Notes: generated by a model from the letters alone, not told the origin. A DNA stretch of 64,000 bases from Fructilactobacillus fructivorans (GCF_001434095.1 NZ_AZDS01000001.1:62001-126000); one strand, 5' to 3'. Shown: positions 7,810 through 17,364, counted from the first letter of the stretch. Program-made: numbers and translations.

Positions 7810-9021
7810 ATGAAGTTTATTCATGCTGCAGATTTACATTTGGATAGTCCATTTTTAGGAATAAAAGAGGATGCTACTACCCCCAGTGAGTTGTGGAAAA
7901 TCCTACATAAAGCTCCATTTGATTCTTTTAGGAAAATTGTTGATGATGCTATCGATGAAAATGTTGATTTCGTTTTGCTGGTAGGCGATCTCTTTGATGG
8001 AAGCCACCAGAGTGTAAAGGCTATTAGTTTCCTAATTGAACAGTTAAATCGATTAGATGAACATCAGATTCCCGTTCTTCTTTCTTTTGGTAATCACGAT
8101 TATCAAAGTGAGGGGGGCAAAGATTTCGCCTTTCCCAAAAATGTTTACGTATTTCCTAAAGAGGTAACAACTCATACTTTAACGCTTAAGGACGGTAAAA
8201 CCGTCGCGGTTACGGGTTTTAGTTATGCGACTCGTAATATTGTAAATGACATGATTTCTGAATTTCCAGAACGGTCCGATGCGGATTACCAGATTGGAAT
8301 GGTCCATGGAGCGATTAAAAGTGGCACAGATTCACAGTATGCGCCATTTACTATTAACGAAATGGAAAATTTAGGATATGATTATTGGGCACTGGGACAT
8401 ATTCATAAACGGCAACAACTAGATGATCATCCCTTAATTGAATATCCTGGAAACATTCAAGGGCGTCATAAAAATGAAGCTGGTGAAAAAGGATATCTTC
8501 TTGTCACTGATGGTAGTGATGGCAACTTACAAGTGCATTTTGAGCCTACTTGTCCCATGGTGTGGTCGACATTAACAATGAAATTAGATGGTAATGAGAC
8601 TGAAGAAGGAATTGTTAATCGTATTATTGACAACACTGAGTCCCAAAATTTTTCGAAGCTTCATTTGTTGGATGTAAAATTAAATTTTGTTGATGATGGA
8701 ACAATTTCATCAGAGGATTTACTAGATCGAATTAAAGAAAAGTTGCAGTATGATTTTGAAAGTCTTCATGCCTGGGTCTATGAAATTGATGTGGTTGAAA
8801 ATGCGGAAATGAAGTTTAATGATCTTGACCAAGAATTTTGGGATGAGACTAAGCATGAAGTATATAATGATGAAAATATTAAGAGTTTAGCCAAGAAATT
8901 ATTTAAGCACTCTTATATTCGCGATAATTTTTCAAGTGATGATGCCATTATCAAGTTACTTGATGAGAGTATGAATTTAATTACTAATAAAACGAAGGGA
9001 AACGTGGAAGATGAGGATTAA
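7810..9021 (+). CDS. yhaO: Metallophosphoesterase / DNA repair exonuclease YhaO (SbcD/Mre11-like)
   Basis: A 403-residue calcineurin-type phosphoesterase. All metal-binding motifs are present: DLH (8-10), GDLFD (59-63), GNHD (94-97), VHG near 166 and GHIH (196-199). This is the layout of SbcD/Mre11 nucleases, and the protein is the expected partner of the ATPase YhaN encoded next, whose gene it overlaps by 11 bases. The ATG at 7810 follows GGGAGA and begins with the family N-terminus MKFIHAADLHLDS. The role in DNA end processing is inferred from family and pairing. Confidence 0.92.
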   Translation: MKFIHAADLHLDSPFLGIKEDATTPSELWKILHKAPFDSFRKIVDDAIDENVDFVLLVGDLFDGSHQSVKAISFLIEQLNRLDEHQIPVLLSFGNHDYQSEGGKDFAFPKNVYVFPKEVTTHTLTLKDGKTVAVTGFSYATRNIVNDMISEFPERSDADYQIGMVHGAIKSGTDSQYAPFTINEMENLGYDYWALGHIHKRQQLDDHPLIEYPGNIQGRHKNEAGEKGYLLVTDGSDGNLQVHFEPTCPMVWSTLTMKLDGNETEEGIVNRIIDNTESQNFSKLHLLDVKLNFVDDGTISSEDLLDRIKEKLQYDFESLHAWVYEIDVVENAEMKFNDLDQEFWDETKHEVYNDENIKSLAKKLFKHSYIRDNFSSDDAIIKLLDESMNLITNKTKGNVEDED

Positions 9022-11575
9022 AAAAGTTGAAGTATCTGGCTTTGGGAAACTTCATAATCTAACACTTGATTTTCATGAATTTCAAGTGATTTATGGGAAA
9101 AACGAAGCTGGAAAAACAACCCTCTTGAATTTCATTAAAGATGTTTTATTTGGCTTTCGAGATAGTCGGAGTAAACGGGATTTTACCCCGAAGGATGATT
9201 ATAAGATGGGTGGTCGCTTAATTGTCGAGCAAGACGGAACCACCTACATTATTCAGAGAAATGAAGGAAAAAACGGTGGAAAACTGACGGTTTTCGATGA
9301 AGATGAAAATCAGTTACCAGCTGGAATTTTGGATCGGATTTTAGGACCGATTAATCGTGATTCTTATGATAATTTGTTTTATTTTGGAAACGTCAGTTTA
9401 AATGATATTTCTCGCTTAAATAAAGAAGAACTTTCTAAACGAATTCAGCGTGTCGGAGTAGTTGGAATTGACAGTTGGATCGATTTAGAGAATGAAAACC
9501 AAGAAAATGGTGGGAAGATTTATAAGCCAACTGGTAAAAAGCCGGAGTTAAATCAATTACTAGTTGAAAGGGAAAGATTAAACGCCAAGGTTCATGAAGC
9601 AAGTAATGAATACCCAAAATACCGTGAACTGACAATTCAAGCAAAGAAGGATGAAGAAAAGAAGCGTCAAAATCGAATTCATCGTAATGAGTTATCTCAG
9701 CAACTGAGTCGGGTTGATCAAGATTTATCTAGTTGGGATAAATATGATCAACTAAAACACCTTCAAAACGATGACTTGGATATCAAACAAGGCTTTGCGG
9801 AAAGTGATTTTGAAAAGTTTCAGGATATACAAAATAAGCTTGCTAATATTCAATCTGAAGTTCAGGATGATGAGCAAAAAATTGATCGATTTAAAAGTCA
9901 ACATCGTGAATCAAATGACGATTTACAATTTTATAATGATAATGCTGATTTAATTCGGAGTTTAGAAATAGAACTTGATGGTCAAATTCAACAAGTAAGC
10001 CGGATTGAACGACTGGATCATGATATTAAAAGTGCTCAGGTCCGTTTGTCTGAGGATGAACCTGATGCGGGTGGCAGAGAAAGTGTTCCATTTGATGATG
10101 ATGAAATTGATCAAATCAATCATCTTATGAATGAATATCAAGATGTCAAGGAACAAATGGATTATTATGCCCATTCCAGCTCCACTACTAGTAATGGAGA
10201 TAATACTTTATCACTAGTTGTAGGTGCTACTGGTTTAGTACTTATTGGAATTGGAATCTTTATGGGCGGATTAGCCATTCCGATTTTAGCTGTAATTGGG
10301 TTATTATGCATGGGCTTTGGCCTTTATCGTTATGTGCAGAAATCCAAACAACCAGTTGAAAATAAGGATGAAAAAAATAATTACTTTCAGACTAAGCTAG
10401 AGCAAATTGACCAAATGTTAGATCAGATGGGGGAGAAACATCATATTGAAAATTTCCCTTATAATCAGTGGAATGACTCCCTGCAAAAGGCAATGAGACG
10501 ACGTGATTCGGATCGTGATCATTTACGTGATTTTGTGCAATCCCAAAAGACTATGAATGAGAGGGTAGAAAGTTATCTAGATCGATGGAATTTTGCGGCA
10601 AGTAGAACGGGTTTGAGTGATTATGATAGCGAAATGGTGGCTTTAAACAAAATTAAACAGTTTCTTTCAAACGTTAGGGACCAAAAAAGAAAGTCTGAAC
10701 AAATTAATCATGAGCTCAGTTATTTAACGTCAAATGCTGATACTCATCGAGCACAAATGAAGGATGTTAATGGTAGGTTGAATCGTTTCTTAAGAGAACG
10801 TGATGTTACAAACGGTACTGAATTCAAAAAAGAGTATGATGAGCAACGAAATACAACTGAGAAAAGCAAACGAAAAGAGGAGTTAGAATACTCACTGGAT
10901 CAAGCTCTTATTGAAAGACTGCAAAAGTATGACAATATTGATCAATTGAAGAATGTTAGGCATGATCTTCAGGAACAAATCGATCAACTGGATTCTGATT
11001 TTGCTGACCAATCAGACCAGGTTGCTCAATTAAACGTTCAGATTAAAAATATGGAAAGGGATGGAACACTCGATTCATTAACTCAGGAGTTAGCAAGCAT
11101 GGATACTAAGATTAACGAGTTAGTTGAGAAATGGTTAGTTTACCGATTAACCAACCAGTGGATTGAAAAAGTTCTTGATGCTGCAAGTAGTGGTCGAATT
11201 CCAAAGGTCAGAAAAGATGCTGCTAAGTTCTTTAAGACCTTAACCGATGGTCATTACAAGAAGATTGATTACAATAAGAAGAGTATTTCAGTCCTAAGTG
11301 ATGATGGCATCAAATTTAAAGTGGAAGAGTTGTCAAAGGGAACGATGCAACAGTTGTATCTCTCACTTGTTTTTGCGTTAACATTAGCATTTAGTGATGA
11401 ATATCCGATGCCAATCATGATCGATGATGGGTTTGTTGACTTTGATCATTTTCGAACCGATAAAGCCATCGACCTGATGAAGGAACTAGCTAAAAGCACA
11501 CAGGTAGTTTATTTTACGGCCGATGATCGAATTAGAAGTGACGTAAATGATGAGAACTTAATTGAATTAAAATAG
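9011..11575 (+). CDS. yhaN: SMC-like ATPase YhaN (SbcE/Rad50-like)
   Basis: An 854-residue ABC/SMC-type ATPase. Walker A GKNEAGKTT is at residues 29-37. The signature ELSKGTMQQLYLSL is near 770 and Walker B PIMIDDGF near 801-808. Long charged coiled-coil segments (about 190-360 and 450-740) connect the two head halves, as in Rad50 and SbcC. Unlike SbcC, the centre has two hydrophobic segments (about 398-440) where a zinc hook would be expected, a feature also described for Bacillus YhaN. It overlaps yhaO and very likely acts with it on DNA ends near the membrane. Confidence 0.92.
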   Translation: MRIKKVEVSGFGKLHNLTLDFHEFQVIYGKNEAGKTTLLNFIKDVLFGFRDSRSKRDFTPKDDYKMGGRLIVEQDGTTYIIQRNEGKNGGKLTVFDEDENQLPAGILDRILGPINRDSYDNLFYFGNVSLNDISRLNKEELSKRIQRVGVVGIDSWIDLENENQENGGKIYKPTGKKPELNQLLVERERLNAKVHEASNEYPKYRELTIQAKKDEEKKRQNRIHRNELSQQLSRVDQDLSSWDKYDQLKHLQNDDLDIKQGFAESDFEKFQDIQNKLANIQSEVQDDEQKIDRFKSQHRESNDDLQFYNDNADLIRSLEIELDGQIQQVSRIERLDHDIKSAQVRLSEDEPDAGGRESVPFDDDEIDQINHLMNEYQDVKEQMDYYAHSSSTTSNGDNTLSLVVGATGLVLIGIGIFMGGLAIPILAVIGLLCMGFGLYRYVQKSKQPVENKDEKNNYFQTKLEQIDQMLDQMGEKHHIENFPYNQWNDSLQKAMRRRDSDRDHLRDFVQSQKTMNERVESYLDRWNFAASRTGLSDYDSEMVALNKIKQFLSNVRDQKRKSEQINHELSYLTSNADTHRAQMKDVNGRLNRFLRERDVTNGTEFKKEYDEQRNTTEKSKRKEELEYSLDQALIERLQKYDNIDQLKNVRHDLQEQIDQLDSDFADQSDQVAQLNVQIKNMERDGTLDSLTQELASMDTKINELVEKWLVYRLTNQWIEKVLDAASSGRIPKVRKDAAKFFKTLTDGHYKKIDYNKKSISVLSDDGIKFKVEELSKGTMQQLYLSLVFALTLAFSDEYPMPIMIDDGFVDFDHFRTDKAIDLMKELAKSTQVVYFTADDRIRSDVNDENLIELK

Positions 11576-11590
11576 TGGAGGTGGAGTCAA

Positions 11591-12550
11591 ATGAGCAAAA
11601 AATTAAAAGAATATCAATTGGATGAAGACATCGATGCTTTTGTATTGATCAAATCAGCCGATGCTCGAATTGCGAAAAATGGGAAACAATTTATTTCCTT
11701 TGTATTTGAAGATAATTCGGGAGAAATTGGCGGAAAATTGTGGGGTGCCAGTAACGATGATGTAAAAACATTCAAATCTGGACAGGTTGTTCATATTAAT
11801 GGGAAACGGGAAGCTTATCAAGGAAGTCCCCAGATTAAGATTAATCATATTCGTCAAACTGAAAATGGTGAACCCAATGATCCCAGTAGTTTTATGCAGC
11901 ATGCTCAAATGACTCGTTCCGAAATGGAGGAATACATTAGTCAAACTATTTTTGAAATCATTAATCCAACGTGGAATCGAATTGTTCGAACCCTACTTAA
12001 AAAACATCAAGATGAGTTTTTCACTTATCCAGCAGCTAAAACTAATCATCATGCTTATGCTGGTGGATTGGCGTTTCATACGATTTCGATTTTAAAATTA
12101 GCTAAAGGAGTTGCTAAATTATACCCGCAGGTAAATCCATCGCTTCTTTATGCGGGAGCAATCTTGCATGATTTAGGCAAAACAACCGAGTTATCTGGTC
12201 CAGTGGCCACATCTTATACTAGTGAGGGAGACTTACTGGGACATATTAGTATTATTGATGGTGAAATTGTCGAGGCAGCCGATCAGTTAAAGATTAATCA
12301 ACATTCTGAAGATTTACTTCTTTTGAGACACATGGTTCTATCGCATCATGGTATCAAAGAATATGGATCACCAGTGACGCCAGAACTATTGGAAGCTCAA
12401 ATTTTACACGATTTAGATGATTTGGATGCTTCCATTAACATGATTACTGGTGCTTTAAACGACACAGAATCTGGATCGTTTAGCAAACGAATTTTTGGAA
12501 TGGATCGAAATAAATTCTATAAACCTGAGAGTAAAGAAAAAGGTGAGTAA
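11591..12550 (+). CDS. yhaM: 3'-5' exoribonuclease YhaM
   Basis: A 319-residue protein with an N-terminal OB-fold nucleic-acid-binding domain (about 12-90: FVFEDNSGEIGGKLWG, VHINGKREAYQG) followed by an HD hydrolase domain with GGLAFHT (His163) and ILHDLGK (His193, Asp194). This matches YhaM/Cbf1, a metal-dependent 3'-5' exonuclease that trims RNA and can act on DNA. It starts 15 bases after yhaN with a GGAGGTGG site, completing the yhaO-yhaN-yhaM operon. A symmetrical terminator follows the stop. Confidence 0.93.
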   Translation: MSKKLKEYQLDEDIDAFVLIKSADARIAKNGKQFISFVFEDNSGEIGGKLWGASNDDVKTFKSGQVVHINGKREAYQGSPQIKINHIRQTENGEPNDPSSFMQHAQMTRSEMEEYISQTIFEIINPTWNRIVRTLLKKHQDEFFTYPAAKTNHHAYAGGLAFHTISILKLAKGVAKLYPQVNPSLLYAGAILHDLGKTTELSGPVATSYTSEGDLLGHISIIDGEIVEAADQLKINQHSEDLLLLRHMVLSHHGIKEYGSPVTPELLEAQILHDLDDLDASINMITGALNDTESGSFSKRIFGMDRNKFYKPESKEKGE

Positions 12551-12571
12551 CTCAAGTTACTCACCTTTTTA
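12537..12571 (+). terminator. Bidirectional terminator between yhaM and prsA
   Basis: A 14-base-pair stem AAAAGGTGAGTAAC / GTTACTCACCTTTT with a five-base loop is flanked by A and T runs. It can end transcription from yhaM on the plus strand and from prsA on the minus strand. Confidence 0.92.
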
Positions 12572-12584
12572 TATTTAAATTATC

Positions 12585-13469
12585 TTATTTCATTGCCTTA
12601 GGAGTTGAAGTGTAATCAGCCAAGATATTTTGTAAGTCTTTATCTTGGATCTTTACATCACCATCTTTAAGGACTTTAGATACAACCGCGTGTAGAACAG
12701 TATTATCACTCATACGTTCAGTAGCAAGTTGATCCTTTAATTCAGCCTTGTGATCCTCGTATTTACCCTTAGAAGGATGATTTACCATTTGAATTACTTG
12801 GTAACCAGCTTTAGTCTTTACGGGTTCCTTAGTGTACTCGCCATTCTTAAGCTTGAAAGCCGCATTCTTGAAGTTATTATCAAGACTGGTATCAGTGTTA
12901 TCGAATGGAGCCATCTTGCCACCATCTTTCTTGTTGGCATCAGTTGAGTATTTCTTAGCTAAATCGGAGAACTTTTGACCATTTTCTAAGCCAGAAATTA
13001 CTTTCTCAGCATCACCCTGATTCTTAGTGGTGATTTCATTAACCGTTACCTTAGGTTGATATTTCTTGAATTGATTTTGAAGATCCTTATCGGAGAAACT
13101 AGTGTTAGCAATCACAGCTTGTTTCAATAATAGGTTATCCTTGATTTGTTCCTTCAGGCTCTTTTCGGTTAATCCTTGTTGACTTAGAAGGGTCTTAAAT
13201 TGGGAACCATACTGTGACTTGTATTGATTAAATTGGTCATCAACCTGTGATGATTTAACTTTGTCACCATATTCTTTATTAAGAACTTTGTTCAAAATCA
13301 TAGTTTGAAGAACGGTCTTACCCTGTGGGGTTTTCTTCATACTATTGTAATATTGACTTTCGGTGATTTTACCACCACTTGTAGTAGCCACTGTCTTACT
13401 ACTACCACAGGCAACTAGTGAAACACTCAAAAGTAATGCTGCAGCTCCAACGAGCCATTTCTTCTTCAT
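12585..13469 (-). CDS. prsA: Foldase lipoprotein PrsA (parvulin-type PPIase)
   Basis: A 294-residue lipoprotein. A signal peptide with lipobox SLVAC places the lipidated cysteine at residue 21, so the mature protein is anchored outside the membrane. The middle carries a PpiC/parvulin domain (about 135-235), recognisable by KFSDLAKKYSTD, DGGKMAPF and VKTKAGYQVIQM. PrsA helps exported proteins fold after Sec translocation. The position next to hit and ecsAB is the same as in Bacillus. A gap of about 120 bases separates it from the upstream minus-strand gene, so it may have its own promoter. Confidence 0.93.
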   Translation of the reverse strand: MKKKWLVGAAALLLSVSLVACGSSKTVATTSGGKITESQYYNSMKKTPQGKTVLQTMILNKVLNKEYGDKVKSSQVDDQFNQYKSQYGSQFKTLLSQQGLTEKSLKEQIKDNLLLKQAVIANTSFSDKDLQNQFKKYQPKVTVNEITTKNQGDAEKVISGLENGQKFSDLAKKYSTDANKKDGGKMAPFDNTDTSLDNNFKNAAFKLKNGEYTKEPVKTKAGYQVIQMVNHPSKGKYEDHKAELKDQLATERMSDNTVLHAVVSKVLKDGDVKIQDKDLQNILADYTSTPKAMK

Positions 13470-13588
13470 ATATTAGCACATCCATTTCTTCAAAATATTG
13501 GGCACACAAGGACTTTATGTACACCATTCATTCTTAATATAACATACATTAGTGACAAGTTAAGATTGATCAAATAATTTAATTGAAA

Positions 13589-13885
13589 TTAAAAATTATT
13601 TAACTGATCAGAGAGGTGGTTAACCCGCGGCTTTAATTGAAACTTAGCTTGTTCTAGGTCCCTATCTAAGCTTTTCATTACGGGCTGAGCATTTTCTAAT
13701 GCATGATTAAATCGATTCAAATTTTTTTGAACCGCTAAAGCGGAATTGAAGATGTTTTTCCAGTCATCCAAAGTAACGTTATCTTTAGGATTAGAGTCAC
13801 CCTTTTTTTTAAGCATTAATAAGCCGGTGATGGTAATCCCAGTTAAAACTCCTGCAGCGACCAACGTAACGGTGGTTTTTTTCAT
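13589..13885 (-). CDS. Small membrane protein, YhaH/YtxH-like
   Basis: A 98-residue protein with one N-terminal membrane segment (about residues 5-25), a KKK stop-transfer and a helical charged tail. It occupies the place of yhaH (a YtxH-domain protein) between hit and prsA in Bacillus, and size and topology agree. Function is unknown. It has a good GGAGGAAT ribosome binding site and starts four bases after the hit stop codon, so it is co-transcribed with hit. Confidence 0.6.
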   Translation of the reverse strand: MKKTTVTLVAAGVLTGITITGLLMLKKKGDSNPKDNVTLDDWKNIFNSALAVQKNLNRFNHALENAQPVMKSLDRDLEQAKFQLKPRVNHLSDQLNNF

Positions 13886-13888
13886 AAA

Positions 13889-14329
13889 TTATTCCTCCAA
13901 TTGTTTAGTAATTGAGTCAGCAATTTTTTGGTATTTATTTTTGTCATATTGTTTTGAATTATCAGAAAAGTTGATGGAAAAGGTATCGTTATTCGTGTAA
14001 CGCGGAATTAAATGGAAATGAGCATGGGGAACCGATTGATAAGCAATCTTTCCGTTGTCATTAACAATGTTCATTCCCTTAATATTAGGATTGGAATCTT
14101 TGATTGCACGTGCAATCTCAGGGACTTTGGAAAATACTTTGCCAGCTGTTTCAGCATCGAAATGAAAAATATCTTGAATATGTTTTTTAGGAATAACTAA
14201 AGTATGTCCAGGAGTGGTTTGTGAGATGTCTAAAAATGCTAAAATTTCATCGTCTTCATAAACTTTATAACTTGGAATCTCACCCTTAACAATTTTACAA
14301 AAAACACAGTTTGGATCGTAATCAGTCAT
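13889..14329 (-). CDS. hit: HIT family nucleotide-binding protein
   Basis: A 146-residue histidine-triad protein with CVFCKI (Cys8, Cys11; zinc pair) and the catalytic triad motif HAHFHLIPR near residue 100. HIT proteins hydrolyse or transfer nucleotide monophosphates, for example AMP-lysine or dinucleoside polyphosphates; the substrate here is not known. I chose the ATG at 14329, which follows GGGAGAAA and begins at MTDYDPNCVFCK. A longer frame from 14398 adds 23 residues outside the family. It is divergent from ecsA, with about 120 bases of shared upstream region. Confidence 0.92.
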   Translation of the reverse strand: MTDYDPNCVFCKIVKGEIPSYKVYEDDEILAFLDISQTTPGHTLVIPKKHIQDIFHFDAETAGKVFSKVPEIARAIKDSNPNIKGMNIVNDNGKIAYQSVPHAHFHLIPRYTNNDTFSINFSDNSKQYDKNKYQKIADSITKQLEE

Positions 14330-14448
14330 ATAAATTTCTCCCTTCAATTTAATCCAATTATACACTAACATTACCTGTATAATAAGTGCACTAAGCAATA
14401 TGGTATACTAATTATGATAATGATAAGAATAAGAAATGAAGGTTAATT

Positions 14449-15186
14449 ATGAGCTTGCAAGTAGAAGACTTAACTGGTGGGTATTCTAGCGTGCCGGTTT
14501 TAAAAAATGAGACGTTCGATGTTAAGGATGGGGAACTAGTTTCTCTGATTGGATTAAATGGAGCGGGAAAATCAACTACAATTAATCATATTATTGGATT
14601 AATGAAACCATTTTCAGGGGCCATTAAAGTTAATGGATTACAAATTAGTAAGGATACTGAAAAGTATAAACAACAGATTGCTTACATTCCGGAGATGCCG
14701 GTTTTATACCAGGATTTAACTCTAAAAGAACACATTGATACAACCATTATGGCTTATAACTTAGATCAAAAGGAAGCTTGGGATCAGGCCAATGAATTAC
14801 TAAAAATGTTTCGACTTGATAAACGACTTGATTGGTTTCCAGCTAACTTTTCTAAAGGAATGAGACAAAAAGTAATGATCGTATGCGCTTTTATCACGAA
14901 TGCGTCATTATATGTAATTGATGAGCCGTTTTTAGGGCTTGATCCACTTGCTGTTGATGATCTTTTGCGCTTAATTGAAAAAAAGAAAAAAGCTGGTGCA
15001 AGTATTTTGATGTCAACCCATGTTCTTGATACTGCCGAAAAATACTGCGATCGCTTTGTGTTGATTAGTAAGGGTGAGATTCAGACCGAGGGAACAATGG
15101 ATCAGATTAGGGAAAAATATCCTGATGCTGGGAAATCACTTTCAGATATTTATCTATCTTTAGCAAGGGATGGTAAAAATGAATAA
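14449..15186 (+). CDS. ecsA: ABC transporter ATP-binding protein EcsA
   Basis: A 245-residue ABC ATPase with Walker A GLNGAGKST (35-43), signature FSKGMRQ (134-140), Walker B YVIDEP (155-160) and the H-loop STHVLD. It pairs with the membrane protein EcsB in the next gene. In Bacillus, Ecs affects protein secretion and regulated intramembrane proteolysis; the cargo is unsettled. It is divergent from hit, in the classical hit-ecsAB arrangement. Confidence 0.93.
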   Translation: MSLQVEDLTGGYSSVPVLKNETFDVKDGELVSLIGLNGAGKSTTINHIIGLMKPFSGAIKVNGLQISKDTEKYKQQIAYIPEMPVLYQDLTLKEHIDTTIMAYNLDQKEAWDQANELLKMFRLDKRLDWFPANFSKGMRQKVMIVCAFITNASLYVIDEPFLGLDPLAVDDLLRLIEKKKKAGASILMSTHVLDTAEKYCDRFVLISKGEIQTEGTMDQIREKYPDAGKSLSDIYLSLARDGKNE

Positions 15187-16393
15187 GATTTTTCAAAAAC
15201 GCTTAAGCAATCATTTGGTTGAAATGACCAAATACCTTAAGTATGTATTTAACGATTTCTTTGTGATTGCTCTCATGTTTTTTGTTGGTGGACTTGGTTA
15301 TGCTTACTCTGGATTCTTAAAGCAGTTATCCGGGAATTTATGGTGGGAACGTCCCGTTGCTATCGTTGTTTTGTTGATTGGATTGCAACTTGGTGGATTA
15401 GCAACTCTGGTCAAGTCCGCAGATAAAGTCTTTATGGCTCCCAAAGAATACCAATTTCATAGCTATTTTAGTGGAGCTTTTATTTATAGCCTCGTAATGG
15501 GGATGATAATTGATTTAATCACCTGGTTTGTTTTAATGCCATTTTTAAGTATTTCAATTGGATGGGGAATTTCTCAGTTAATTGGACTGTTATTGGTCAT
15601 CTTATTACTAAAAACTGGATGGATGGCATATCAAGTCGTTAAGTTGTATTTTCAATTGAATCATCATATGGTAATGGCTTTTGTCACCGAATTGGTTCTT
15701 CCCTTGATTATTTTGGTTTTGGCACTTTATTTTAATGTTTGGGCAGCAGCTCTTTTAGCGTTGCTCATTACTGCATCCTTGTTATATGCAGCTAGTTTGA
15801 TTAAAAATGAACTTTTAAATTGGAACTATACCATTGATCATGAAGACGCTCGAATGAATCGAATTTATCATTTTTATAGTCTCTTCACTGAAGTCCCTGA
15901 ATTATCCGGGCGAATTCATCGCAGAAAATATTTGGATCCAGTATTTAAGCTATTAAAAAGGGATCAAGGACATTTATATTCCAACTTATATTTGCGATCA
16001 TTACTACGAGATAGTGGGCCAGGGTCTCTTTATTTTCGGTTGGTAATTATTGCTTTAATTTTGGTATTGATTATCCCAAATCAAATTATTGGAGCGTTAA
16101 TGACCGTTATCTTCGTATACTTGGTTGGTTTCCAGTTGATTCCATTCTACGAACACTTTGATAGTAATGTATTTACTCATATCTACCCAGTTAATCAAAA
16201 GCGACAGCTCCAAAATTTTCGGGCAATTGTGCAACTTTTACTGTTGTTTGAATGTTTTGTCTTATTAATTGCGATGTTAATTGCCCGAATTACCATTCCA
16301 ATTATTTTGATTACAATGGTTGTTTGGTTGATTGAAGGATATGTTTTGACGGTTCCATACTTAAACAAGAAAGCAAAACAAATTAGAAATTGA
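15179..16393 (+). CDS. ecsB: ABC transporter membrane protein EcsB
   Basis: A 404-residue integral membrane protein with several hydrophobic segments (for example about 28-48, 63-80, 103-150, 165-210 and 290-390), consistent with the EcsB family. I chose the ATG at 15179, whose ATGAATAA overlaps the ecsA stop; AAGGGA lies nine bases upstream. An earlier ATG at 15170 is possible. It forms the permease partner of EcsA, and the gene is followed nine bases later by trmB. Confidence 0.92.
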   Translation: MNKIFQKRLSNHLVEMTKYLKYVFNDFFVIALMFFVGGLGYAYSGFLKQLSGNLWWERPVAIVVLLIGLQLGGLATLVKSADKVFMAPKEYQFHSYFSGAFIYSLVMGMIIDLITWFVLMPFLSISIGWGISQLIGLLLVILLLKTGWMAYQVVKLYFQLNHHMVMAFVTELVLPLIILVLALYFNVWAAALLALLITASLLYAASLIKNELLNWNYTIDHEDARMNRIYHFYSLFTEVPELSGRIHRRKYLDPVFKLLKRDQGHLYSNLYLRSLLRDSGPGSLYFRLVIIALILVLIIPNQIIGALMTVIFVYLVGFQLIPFYEHFDSNVFTHIYPVNQKRQLQNFRAIVQLLLLFECFVLLIAMLIARITIPIILITMVVWLIEGYVLTVPYLNKKAKQIRN

Positions 16394-16402
16394 GGTTAAA
16401 TA

Positions 16403-17044
16403 ATGAGAGTTAGAAATAAACCATGGGCAAATCAATTTATTTTGGACCATCCTGAATCAATTGTGGATGATCCGGAGAAATACATTGGTAAATGGGAAAG
16501 TCGATTTCCTAATGATGCGCCAATTTACGTTGAAATTGGCTGTGGCAAGGGTAAATTTATTACCGAAATGGCAGAAAAAAATCCCAACATTAATTTCATT
16601 GGGATTGAAATTCAAAAGTCAGTAATTGCCATGACTTTAAAGAAAGTTGTAAATGACCACTTGAGTAATGTACAACTGATTCACACTGATGGTGGCTTAG
16701 TTAATACCTTTTTTAAAAAGGATGAGATTGCAAAAATTTTCTTAAACTTTTCTGATCCATGGCCTAAAAAACGGCATGCCAAACGTCGATTAACCTCACC
16801 ACATTTTCTGCAAAGTTATCAAGATGTTCTACCAGATCGAGCTGAATTAGAATTTAAAACAGATAATCGGGGATTGTTTGAATATTCTTTGGTTAGTTTA
16901 AATAATTTTGGAATGAAGTTTGAAACGGTAAACCTTAACTTGCACGATAGTGATGCAGTGAAAGATAACGTCGAAACTGAATATGAAGAAAAATTTAAAG
17001 AAAAAGGCCCAATCTATAAGATTGTGGCCCAATTCGTTGACTAA
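16403..17044 (+). CDS. trmB: tRNA (guanine-N7-)-methyltransferase
   Basis: A 213-residue SAM-dependent methyltransferase. The SAM-binding motif EIGCGKGKF is at about 44-52 and the TrmB signature FSDPWPKKRHAKRR near 113. It makes m7G46 in the variable loop of tRNAs. It follows ecsB closely and probably shares its transcript. The last four bases overlap the end of a convergent minus-strand gene, and I see no terminator hairpin between them. Confidence 0.95.
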   Translation: MRVRNKPWANQFILDHPESIVDDPEKYIGKWESRFPNDAPIYVEIGCGKGKFITEMAEKNPNINFIGIEIQKSVIAMTLKKVVNDHLSNVQLIHTDGGLVNTFFKKDEIAKIFLNFSDPWPKKRHAKRRLTSPHFLQSYQDVLPDRAELEFKTDNRGLFEYSLVSLNNFGMKFETVNLNLHDSDAVKDNVETEYEEKFKEKGPIYKIVAQFVD

Positions 17045-17364
17045 TTAATTGATTCAGTATTCAAAAGTTTGATGTTATTGATCTCATCATTAGCTAGATC
17101 GAATGTAAATCCATAGGATTTGATATTATTATTATCATCATCTAGTAGGTTGATACCACCGATAAACTGACCATCCTCATTTTGATTGAAATCAATCCAA
17201 TACCCATAAAGTTCGCTGTTATCAAATTTCTTAGTGAGAGTATCGGATAAATGACGTCTAACCTTATCTTGATCACGTTCTTGTTTGTGTCGAATCAGTG
17301 AGTACAATGTTGCCCCAGCAATAGCTGTCCCGGTAATGAAAGCTAATTTATGTTTTACGATCAT
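17041..17364 (-). CDS. Hypothetical membrane-anchored protein
   Basis: A 107-residue protein I do not recognise. Residues 6-24 form a single membrane segment, followed by a basic stretch (RHKQERDQDKVRRH) and a soluble domain with an alternating pattern (YGYWIDFNQNEDGQFIGG, SYGFTFDL) that suggests a small beta-rich fold, loosely PepSY-like. The internal ATG at 17364 follows GAAGGGAT; a longer frame from 17409 lacks a site. Position between trmB and the ytpP-like gene may be conserved in lactobacilli, but I cannot confirm that. Its 3' end overlaps the trmB stop codon. Confidence 0.6.
   Translation of the reverse strand: MIVKHKLAFITGTAIAGATLYSLIRHKQERDQDKVRRHLSDTLTKKFDNSELYGYWIDFNQNEDGQFIGGINLLDDDNNNIKSYGFTFDLANDEINNIKLLNTESIN

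Noticed and set aside
7810-11575. YhaO/YhaN as a possible phage-defence nuclease-ATPase system
   Set aside because: Gene order with yheA, yhaM and prsA is the housekeeping layout of Bacillus, there are no mobile-element or defence genes nearby, and the sequences are ordinary family members.
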